Assembly (NCBI GenBank): GCA_903813345.2
Contig: CAIIXF020000007.1
Coordinates: 22,183,564 to 22,247,563 of the forward strand
Origin: Owenia fusiformis
Lineage: Eukaryota; Annelida; Polychaeta; Sabellida; Oweniidae
Direction: 5' to 3'
DNA: 64,000 nt
Shown here: piece by piece, positions 12,636 through 24,700 of the stretch
Numbering within the stretch: the stretch's first letter is position 1
Layout of the letters: every line of letters begins with the position of its first letter
Notes under the pieces: generated by a model
The model's database searches: none
What the model was told of the DNA's origin: nothing
What the model saw: only the letters and a program-made list of their open reading frames with translations
Program-made: the position numbers and the translations under genes

Positions 12636-12729
12636 TTAGAAAGCTGGTAAGCACCCCATCTTGGCCTCTTGCCTAGGAGTCTGAGGATGAAGACCCTGGC
12701 CACAAATTAGAAGCAACTGTGGATGGATT
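12636..12729 (-). CDS. CERKL: CERKL exon 13 and stop
   Basis: Acceptor tatttacag. It encodes (R)IHPQLLLICGQGLHPQTP and a short tail ending PAF, then TAA (12638-12636). IHPQLLLICG aligns with the CERKL C-terminal LHPRLISLYG. Confidence 0.88.
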
Positions 12730-15700
12730 CTGTAAATACAAAAATCAGCTATTTAACACAATTGGATATTTCATGAATTAACAAAGAAAAACTGCAGAAA
12801 CTACAGAACAGTTACGCCACAAGTATATTTGAAAATTTTTTAAAAACACACAAGAGAAAAAACACACAAGAGAAAAAGTTCAGATGTATAATGTGTCTCA
12901 CATAAAGCTCAACTGTTTTCAGAACGAAAAAAGAATAAAAGGGGAGGGGGCAAAAAGAACATTAAAATGAACTCACCTAAAATCTAAGTCTATATCTCGC
13001 TGAATTTCACTATCCATGTTCCAAACAGACCTTGTCTTCATTTCTTCCGACTGTTTCTTCTTTTCTTCCTTGTCTCTTGTCTTTTTAGATCTGCGTTCAC
13101 GGTTTTGTTCGTAGAATGTTTTACGGTACACTGGTGCTGAGTAGGACTGTCGCATGTTGTTTTGTGCCTGTGAAATCAAAATCAGTGTAAAAATACAGAA
13201 GACAGCAAACAGACATGAATAAGCTTTTTATCATTTGAGTCACACTCATTAGCTGTCTAAGATATTTTAAGAGGGATGTTAATTCAAAAATAAAGGACCC
13301 ACGGTTCTGTGCTCACACAGTGTAGTGGATATGCATAAAATGAATGTGGATATGACTCAATCCGAATAGCAGTTTTAATTTGTGCGGCCAGTGTTGACGG
13401 ACGGACCAACGGACGGACCAACGAACAGACAGATACCTGGTCGATCCCATAGGCTCTTATATTGTGTGAGCCAAAAATTATCACCTGATTTGAACCAGTG
13501 TCTGCCATTTTTACATACATGTAACATATGCGTTTTGAACAAGTATGTCATCGACAGACATCAGAGACAGGGAAATTTTAGTAAAAGAGTAGAAATTAGA
13601 TACAGGGTGCTAGAATATCATGGAGTATCTTACCTTTGGATCATTACTATTATCTTCATCATCATCAGATAACCCTGCGCCTGATCCTAAACTCTTAATA
13701 TCCTCATCATCATCATCAATATCACTAAGATCATTCACAACCTCCATAGACCTCTCACTTATAACACTCAGCTCAAGTTTCTTCATCTCGTATTGTACTT
13801 CATTGAAGTCCCAGTCTTTATGTTTCCAAGTTGTCCCCAAACGTCCACGTATTCTCAGGTCTTTAACTCGGTGTACTTCGACAAATGGAAAGTCAAACTG
13901 GAAAAAATATGAAATATCCGAAGAGTTATTTATAGTTTAAACATCTCAAGTAATTCATGTCCTATGTTTAATTGTATTACATGTAATGTCAGTAAGGTTA
14001 TACAATCATAATTTTTTATCATAATCAACCTCTTTGAAGTTAGTCTTTACTTCCATGTCACATTTAGTCCTGCATCAAGACTCTATTTCCCCCTTTTTTT
14101 ATTCATGTAATATAATTATGATCAAGAATTACATTTATACACTAGATAACCATAGGGGGGTATATCAGTGTATTATCATTATTATTTAGTTCTTTTCACG
14201 TTCCTTGTAGGGATGAGAATGTGGGATATCACAGGGGCTTGATGTAAGATGAGGGAGACTAAGAGAACTTGTACATGAACATGTTATGGCCCCTATATAT
14301 TACTCTCCCTATTTCAATCGATTTTTCCATGAACCAAAACTATTTCCTTATACTTTTACACTCAATTGATGAAGGGGAGAACTAATCCCTCGAAAACCAA
14401 ATTCATACATGTTAATGTACGAGTTTTATAAATACATGTAGCCTGGCCTTCCTTGTATCAAACAGACAAGGCATTAACATGCAAAATGTCATCACCTGCC
14501 ATTTGTTGCAGACACCAAACTCTGAAGCAAACTGGCAAACGCCAAAAATCTGGAGACGAATAACAACTTGTGGCACTTGTGGTGGTGATATAACAATGAC
14601 ACTGTACATGTATATACCTGATTTTTGGAATTCCCATGACGTTTGAGATATCGAATAAAGTCCTTCCTCTCTGTGTTTCTCACAAGGACCAAATCCATGC
14701 ACCCATCAGCCAGATGTGTATATTTACTGAGGCCTTGTGGCGCCATTTCACTCAGCCCAGGTAGAGTGAAAACAGCAACGTTCATGTACGATCCCTTAGT
14801 TGATCGCCATGGAGATTCTTTGGTCAGATCTGTAAATAATGCACATTCAATATTGTTGTTCACTGCAAGACTATCCTTCATATCAGTTGCATTGTATATT
14901 CCAAGTTCCATTATAATATCCCCACTTCATGGGGAAAAAACTTTCATCTGTTTTAACCCGGATCCAATATTTCCTAGTCTATGTTGACCTACCCCAAGAT
15001 AGTCACTGATAAGATTTCCGAAGTTTGACAACCCCTTTCACTCAACCCAAGCCTCCTTCTCATTCAAAGCCCCAAAATATAAGATATTTTTTACCTATTA
15101 TGGTACTACTGGTCCCAGAGATGGCAAGAGGGTCATATTCCTGTAGGGAGTCACTGTAGACACTTCCAAAGTTAGATCCACCCATAGATGAGTCCAAACA
15201 CACAGAACACCTGGAAATATGTACATTATTTCCATGACAAGACTCGTATCATTTTATTTTCAATTTGGTTTGTCTCATGCCTACTACTACTTATCTGCCA
15301 GTTAAACAAATGATCTTACCTGACATTATGATGTCTGATTTAAGTTCACTAAATTCACCCGATAATGATTGAAACCAATTTGAGAATGTGTCCTTACCCT
15401 GTGTGACATACAACGCCATCTAGTGGATTACTCTCAGTATTCTTGGGACTAGGAATGTACTGGATATCACAATCATATGGCCTGAAACAACAAGCACTTG
15501 TTATATGTATTCCAGGTCAAAAACATAGGATACATAATAAATCTTGGTTCAAACACTTCTCAACTATTCAGACAGTGATTAATATACAGTGACTAATAGC
15601 AAGGTTTTTTAAGAATGCAAACTCAATATATACTACATGTATAATACTATAATTCAGACTTTGTGAGACTCTTAAGAATGTGGCTTCAATCTTTTTTACT

Positions 15701-18700
15701 TGAATGTTTTATAACTCAACTTTTTCTTCCCTTAATCAAGACTTAGTTAGGCTCTTAAAAATGACAAACTCAACATACCCTACTATAACTCAAGACTTTG
15801 GGAGAACTTTCTTACTCAACCTTCCTTACCTTAATTTAGACTTAGTTAGGCCTTTTAAGAAAGCAGCCTCAACCTTTCGCTGGCCCAACTTTGAGTATCT
15901 GTTAGCGAAAACAAGAATATTGCCACCGAACCCGTACTGGAAGTTGAATCCCCAACTGTGGAACTTCTCATTGTGATATGTTGAGCATACATCAACTGGA
16001 CATTTATGACCTACAAAGTGCAAAACAGGAATATCTATTTGTTTTGAACCATATTTTTAAAGATAGAAGGTCAGGATAATATCAATTGTGCAGTCAGACA
16101 CTTTATTACAATATTGAAGACTGATAATATACTAAAGATATTAATAGGTCATTGCCAGGATCCCCATATTCTGACTGGTCAATGTAGCATCATGTGATCA
16201 AGAATAGCACATCACATATCCCTCAATAGTTAGGTTGATAATTGAAGTAATAAGACATATTGCCAGGTGCATATTGCACAGCATTCACCCTTCAATTGCC
16301 ATCATCACAATTTTATATCAACTTAAACATATAGATATCAGGCCCAATATTCTTTCAAAACAATGCAGTTTTTTACCATTCTGAGCACTTTTCAAGTGAT
16401 TATGGGCCAAAGTTGTCAAATGGGAATTTTTGGAAAAGTGAACCCCCTTGGCAAAAGGTGGCTACAGGCCTGCACATACTAAACTTTACTTTTACAGTAC
16501 ATGAAAAAATGTGTGATCTTCAAAACAATATTTGTTTTCTAGAGAAATTATTCAATATTTATTGCAACATAACAAAGATAACTAAAATGAGGAAATATAA
16601 AAGTTTAGTATACATACCTAAGACTATGTGTAGAACTGCTGAAACTGGGTCATCTGTCCCTAATACTGAGTGGGCAATATTGTTGGAAGATCCTGGAACA
16701 AATGTTCATTTCATAAATCAACAAGTCGAGTGTATCGTCTCATTTTCCTCCGCATATTGGTTTTTCAGAGTAAATCGTGGCCATATCCTCTGGTTATTCA
16801 TTTTGCCAATAGATATCAAATTTATTTTTCAATGTTATTATACCTTCATTACACTAAGTGTAGGATAATTAATTTTATCGGCTTACCTGTAGGTACAATG
16901 CCAATTGGAATCATAGGTTTAGCTGGATTGGTGGTTGGTTTAACATCAATTCCATGGTTTTGTTGGGTTTTATTAAGGAGTCCATTTACAAGCTTATTAA
17001 CAGTTCCATCTCCACCGACACAGATAATACTGAAAAATACAAGAAATACAGGGTGTTCCTTCAATTCTTTTAGGAATGTAGAAACATATAGTATTTGAGC
17101 ATTAATCTGATCAAGATTTTATATATTTCATGGGAATCCTAAAATGAAAAGAATTTTCTCTTAGGAATCTATAGTGGCTCATCATATACAGTAAAACCTG
17201 TCTTATCTAAATACTATGGATTCGTTAAAGTGTTCAGATTAGCAGGTGTTCATATTTCAGAGTTTCTTAATATGACCAAGAAAAAGTATTCACATTGAGA
17301 AATGTCAGTGATTTCATTAATGGCATCCTTCAATGGAGAGGACGTAAATCAAGATTGGGTGGACGTAAATTAAAAAAAAAAATTACGTTTTTGGAACGTA
17401 ATTTGAATTTTGTAAATCACTTTGTGAATCCACTAAATAATTGAAGGAAATTCTATTTCTAAAAGAAATAAAAATTTCTTTCGAACTTTCCTTCCCGGAA
17501 GTTGATTTTTGATCAAAATAGTACGAGGCATGTGATAGGACAAATAGTTATCCAATACTCGATATCCGAGCAGTAATCAGTACGAGTCTTACGATTGGCC
17601 GCTAGCTGAAGACCCGATTTAAACCACTTTCTATTGGTCAAGTGCGATCACAAGATCATTATTTAAGAATGCGCATGCGCAAGAAACTGAACCAAAAAAA
17701 TTGAACCTCGCGCAGATTGCCCCTAAACTAAAGCAAAATCAGTAGCTAATTGCTTTGAAATATGCAAAGAAAATATGTTTCTAATGGTTGAATATAAGTT
17801 ATACCTCACAAGTGATGGTATCTGTATCATTCGATGACATACTAGACTCGCCAGAACACTGATTTATACTGATTAATAGCAAAAGCGATACAAAATTTCA
17901 TCAATTTTATTTCGGTTAGTGTAAAAGCGTGACTTTGAATTCCCAGGAACATTTTTTCAAGGGACACAGTTTTTTGAGGGGAGACGCATTTTTTGAAAAT
18001 CGTTACGTCCCAGGGACGCAATCTTGGACAAACCTACTGGAAACACTGAATGTGTATAAGAGAGTTGTTGGGATATAAAGGCTTTACTGTAAACATTTTT
18101 TTAATGATTCACTTAGTGACATGAGAAAACACTGGCTGTGTTAATATGATTTTGAGTTCATGTTTTGCTGTTTAAGTCATAATCTTTAAGACTATATCTA
18201 GTCTTAAAAAAACAAAATGTGATATGATGTATTCATTGAAACATTTAATCTGTTAAAACTAGTTACATGGGAATAACTTACCAGTCATAATTGGAGAGTT
18301 TGAGATGTACCATTTCTTGTTTAATTGTTTCATTGTGTATCACCTCTGAAAAAGTAATAAAAGAGGTAGTCAGTGGATGTATGTTGAGGTTCAGCGTGAG
18401 AGAGTAGCAGCAGCAGATCAAAAACGGGATTCAACAGAATGAACTAATGCATTCGACAAATGACATTTAATAAAATTAAACTAGATAATGGCAACTCCGC
18501 GGAGTAGCAAATCCCAACGAACAAAATATCAATTACCGAATTCCAATCAATTATACTCATTACTTTGGTTAAAATTGAAAAATTTAGATTTTAGAATTGC
18601 GAATTCCTGCAAAGCAGCCATTTTGAATTTTCTGAGGTACAAATCTGAAAAATAATACAGTGTATTGTGATCTACTCCAAATTCCTTCAATTTGAGTATT

Positions 18701-21700
18701 ATATAGCCATATGTTGAAGGGATCGAAAAGTTATTGCGAAATCGTACATTAGATGGCCATTTTGAATTTTACGAGGCTCAAATCAGAAAAAAGATACAAT
18801 ATTTGCAATCTACTCTTAATTGCCTTTCATTTGAGTATAATAAAGGTATACTTCAGAAAGATCTAAAAATTAGCGAAAATTTCTGTTTTCCTGACCCCCC
18901 ATACACGGCCCCTGGGGGTCAGGATGAAAAACACGGAATATTTGTGAAATAGATAGATGTTGTGAATACACTACCAAAATTTCAAACAATAATATTACAT
19001 GTATTAATTACTTTGGTTTAGAATGAAAAATTTATGATTTTTACGAAAAAGTCCCATCATTTTTAAAGCGGCGGCCATCTTTTTTTGCGTAAAACTATTC
19101 ATCAATATACATCTTTCCACCAAATATGAAGAGAAACCGTCGACTAATATTTGAGTTATCTTCCGGACGGACGGACTGACTGACTGACGGACGGACGGCT
19201 TCACTATATCCCTACCGAACTTCGTTCGTTGGGATAATTATTAATTTACAGGGTGGTAATAGGATTAGAAGAACTTTAAAATGGTAGCCCACACCCAGTA
19301 AAAAATGAGGACACACCACTGGTCCAAATCCTATTTGGACTATTGGGATTTGGACGCTTTGGTTTCAGACCAGTGGGGTCCGGACCAATGTGGTGACACC
19401 TAACGATTCAAGACTAATTGTTGCATCCATTTTGAGACCTAATAAATGATGTGCAGTCAAAAGCACAAATATAATTTCTCAGGAATTATTTTTTAATATG
19501 ATTATTTATCATCTTACCTGTAATGTCCTGTTCTATTTTAGCACCAAGAAGGATGGGGTGTACAAGTGCCCTATATATATAACGAGTTTTGATCCCAGCA
19601 TGCGCCTGGACAAATACTTTCACTTTCCGAAGTCTACCAGGCAACCCTAGAAAATATCAATACAAAAATAAAAATTTGTTCATTACGAAAATACATATCC
19701 CTCAAGATATTCCCTGTATCCAAAACCTCCCAATATTATATCTGGAATATCAGACCATTTTACCGATGAGCTGATATCAAATATCAGCATGAGAGAGCTA
19801 ATATACTACCCTTTGCATTCGTTTGACTTCACTTCTTAAAAGAGAGCTTCGTCTTCACTCTTTCAAACTAAAATAAACCTGTGAACTCACCGCGCCAATC
19901 AGTGTTCGTCGGCCAAAATTGACCGACATTCTATATATGGTCATTCCTTCTGTCGTCATCGTTGAGCCCGGAATTGACCAATGACATGCGCATGTTTAAT
20001 TAAAACGCATTTGGCGTATGTTTCTTCAAGCTCGCTGATTGGTGGAAGAAAGGTCAGCGCGTAGGTCAAAAGTTATTTATTACACAAACTGTCACCAGTA
20101 CCCGTCGTGGGGGCGGGGCTACTAAACTGTAATATGGTCTCTACTAGGCAGAGTGTAGTTTAACTAGACTCTGCACGCAGGGTACTAATATACTGAATGA
20201 GTGTTGATATTTGATTACTATGAGTCTATATCTATGAGAAACTATTTGATATTGAATTTATACCGGTTTGAGTACCATTTCTTGAAATTATCAAATTGAA
20301 TCTTTTGATTTCACTTTTACTGTTTATATATATAATATTCAACAGAATAAATTATCCGAAATACTTTCAAAAATAATTTGTTTATCATAATTATTCATAT
20401 GTATCTGTTAACTATTTTAAGAAAATATCACACCAGATCTCTAAAATATCAGAACTTTAAGGAGGATTGGCTCCCAGGATTGAAACTCAATATTTTCTAA
20501 CAATGAAAACATTGAAATGGTTATTTCTGAAATTAAAACCGAATATAAATTCAAAATAAACAGTTCAACAAAAGATCCGAGCTAATATCTCAATCATTTC
20601 TTGTGAGCTTTTGGAATTTTTCATTAGGAAACAAGACCAAAATTCACGATTCAAATGTTGAAGTGAACAAAATCAAGACATGCCCATATATGGGACAGAA
20701 TATTGATATCGAAGAAGGATAGAATTTAAGCACGATATTATTTTTGGATATAAAGACGAGGACAAAAGGGTTGAAAGGAAAATTAAACTTATGTTAATGG
20801 TTGGAAAACATGTGATTAGCAAATATAAATATGGTCTATATAGTTAAAATGTTGAATGTATGTTGGAACATGAGTTGAGACTAAGAAACTTATAATATCG
20901 TAAAATTGTTATAATGATCGTATGATTGATGATTGATATTGATTTATGATATATTATGTAATATGAATATGTAATGATACTGATGAAATAATAATAAAAA
21001 GAAGAATATCGTGTTGCACTCTGGGAGCCAATCCTCCTTGAGAACTCAGAAGTACAGTGTTACTAGTGTTTTCATACACATAACACAATAATCTTTTGAT
21101 AAAGGTAGGTATTCATTGATTTGCTTTCACTTTACACAAAATGCAGATCAATATCTGGAGTTATGATTACTACTGGCTGCTCACCTTTCTAGTAAATAAT
21201 AATGCTAATAATGCTCATAACTATTATAAAGTAAATCTGATAGGCCATTTCAACAGTATTTTAACAGCAGAAAAATAGAAATTTTGAGTAAATCTAAGAT
21301 GTAAAGGAAATAGAACTTATCACAGTGAAGAACTTGATTTCAAAAACTTGAAAATTAACAAAATAAACCCGACAAGATACAATTCTATAGAGGAGTTCAG
21401 ATTCTATTCTTATAATTGATCGAAGCCTGAAATAGCAAAGTTAAACAAAGAGTTAATGAAGTCGATTGGTAGGATCCCGATGGCAGTATTTATGTACCAA
21501 CAGTACATTTGCAATAGTTTCTTTTCCCTTCTTTAAAATGTAGCTTCAACTATAGATAGAACTAGATTCTGTTCCTCTGGGTATGTTGGTATATAATCAA
21601 TATGAAATATGAGATCTTGGCTTTGTAGTACACAGAGTAATTGACATCCTTTTAAATGAGACGCTAGCATTGAGTCATCATCAATTATGTACACATACTC

Positions 21701-24700
21701 AATACGCACCACCCTAAAAGGTTCATGTTTTTCCTGTCTTCAAAACATCTTAACTCCATGTACAGTGAAACCATATATCCGAACACCTCTCTAATTTGAA
21801 TACCTAACAAAGGGAACACTTTTCCTCAGTCCCAAAATTATTTTCTCTCATTGATTTACGTTTATAAAACCTTGATCATTGAACACCTACTGATCCGAAC
21901 ACTTTTGGCCAGTCCCAGAGGCATTCGGATAAGACAGGTTTTACTATAAGACAGGTTTTACAAATAATGCAGTTTGACTAAATACACATAGGGTACATGT
22001 ATTTCAATCAATCTATGTAATAAAACATCTCATGCTATCATATTACCAGTCCTTATTCAGTAGCCAGATCAGACAGGTCAGAAAAACACAAATCGTAAAT
22101 GGTCAGGTCAGTTTTGGCGATCGGTGTTATCTTATCTTAAGCACTTACTCTATTACATTTCTGTTTGAATAAATGGCAATAAATCCCATTGTTTGACTAC
22201 TTCAAACAGTTGAACATACTGCATCTTGAATACAAGTGTATTTTTAGTCCATATTTAAGATGCATTGTCACATTTTTGTTTAACTTATAAAAACTGTAAA
22301 ACATGTCTTAGTGAACACCTCTCCCAAGGCAATGCTAAATAAACGCCATTTTTCATCTTCCACTATTGACTTCTATATAAAAACTCTCTTCAGAACACCT
22401 ACCTACACTGAACACTTTTGTTGCTCCAAATGTGTTAACTATATATGTGTATACAGGTCTAACTATTCTCACCTGATATGATTTGGTCGATCCTAGTTGC
22501 CCATAAACTGCACACCTCACCACTGGGATGACCTAAGAGTATTGGCCTGTCTTTCAATCTGTTGAAATCTTTACGTTCATAAGTGTACACCTCCACACCA
22601 AGAACCATCCCATCTCCAGGCTTTTGGTATTTGACTCTCACTCCATATATATCCTTTAACAAAACCTGGTTTTCATTGTCATCATCATGACTTTTGTGTT
22701 TCTTCTTCGACTTTTTCTTCTTTATGACTGAAAATATTGTTCAAAAGAGATTTAATCACCTGTAAAACCTTCAACCATTTAACATGTATGAATATGAAGC
22801 TGTGACAAAAAGAGGGACATCACCAAAATCACATAACGATCATCATGCCACTGTTGTGACAATCACATCCATGGTGGTATAAATAAAAAGCAAAAGAAGG
22901 GGAATATAAAATATGGAACAAATATATGACAGAAAAAAAGTTAGATCACAATTAGAGATTATAATATTTACCAAACAAGGCATTCACATGCAAAATGTCA
23001 CTACTGGCCATTTGTTACAGATACCGAATGCCAACAACCAAGCACAGAATGCCGTGACATAATAAAGGATCTATAGTATCCAAGTTAATACAGAACCATG
23101 ATTTAACACCTCACATATGTGAATAATCCTTTAAAATGAACACCAATCTAAGTGTAAACACCTTGTTATAGTGAATTACCTCTTAATTGTAAACACAATT
23201 AATATCTAGCTCCAACATATTTCTGAAAATAGGATGTATATCTCAAGTATACACATGTCTAAAGTAATCATTAGGACACGTGTCTACTTTAGAGATGTAT
23301 TTATTCAAGGTGTTACTTGCTCCAAAATAGACATTTAAACCGTAATATAGTCTATACTAAGCAGAGGGTAGTTTATAACTATAATCTGCGCGCAGGGTAT
23401 CGAGTCTGGAGAGATGTACAAACATTATTATGTTTGAATATCACCTTACTGCACAGAAACATTGATGTTTAATATTGCACCATACCACATAGTTTACAAA
23501 TGATAAGCACAGATAAAACATTAGATTAGTTGAATCATGTTATATGATATAAAAAGAGAAATATGCAACAGAGATTATCTTACAATTCAGAAATGTGAAA
23601 ATTTAACGAAAAACTCTGATTTAGAGCCTTTAGATATAGATTCAAGATACCCAAACCAGGGGTTTCATTAGCAGCAGGCAACAGACATTTCAACGGTTTT
23701 CCATGTCAAATTTATGATTTCTATTAATTTTGCCTGTTGTTTTCATCTTTTAGCCTGTTGTGAAAATTCTAGTGAAACCCCTGTCAAACTCTATTTTAGT
23801 ATATTATTCTTTCATGTAACATTAGCATATTTCTTTTGTCTTATCTTAAAAATTAGGAAATGAGTTGTTTGGTTAACTTTTATGTTTTATGTTACTTTTA
23901 ACCAGGTTTCAGCAACAATCTCTATGGATCCCTTCATATATTTTTTATTGCACTGAAGGCTTCATTAAGTATACTAAACTAATCAAAAATAAAATGTAAT
24001 AAACATAATATTGACTGCCCTCAAATAGAGACAACCATTACTTTATTTATAGAAGTGGTATAAATATTGTATTATAAGATCAATACAGTTGCATGATCAA
24101 AGATTTACAACTGAATACACTTATTACTGTTGATTTACAAACAAAACAACCCTTTACCTGTTACCTTTGGCTAACTTTTAATGATTACTAGAACCCATTG
24201 CTTATGAGTCAAAGTACCTAAGAGTAAACATAACATAGACATTAAATTCAATTAGCGTTCAAATGGAAGAACGTAGAAACTTCAATTACAAGACAATAGT
24301 ATTTCCTAGTTGCTTTTGTACATAATGGTCATAAAATGTCAGAGAGCAATTAATTGATTTCTGGAAAACTTATGAAATCAATGATATGGAAGTAGATGAA
24401 AAACTCCCAGAAAACAACAGGTGATTTGGGGAAAAACAAGCAGAGAAAATTGCCTGCTATCATGAAACCCCTGTATAGCTCTGTATGCAGTTTCGTATTT
24501 ATTTATTTGTTTCTACGTGATACGAGTCGATCAATATTAGTTGCAATTGCAATGTTATTTCTAGTATTGATAGCAACATGTATTTACAAAGAACTATTTT
24601 ATACATTTTATTAAATAAAATGAAATAATTAGGTTTTGGTCTACAAATTGATCAATATTGTACTTCTTACCCTATATCAGTATCAACTGAATGCCATACA

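Noticed and set aside
12251-12703. 150-codon open frame on the - strand as a separate gene
   Set aside because: It overlaps the last CERKL exon in another frame and is kept open by the 19-bp tandem repeat; it has no family similarity.
13620-13940. + strand Ser-rich open frame
   Set aside because: Antisense of CERKL exon 11; the Ser run is the complement of the Asp/Glu codons.
14643-14987. + strand open frame of 114 codons
   Set aside because: Antisense shadow of CERKL exon 10.
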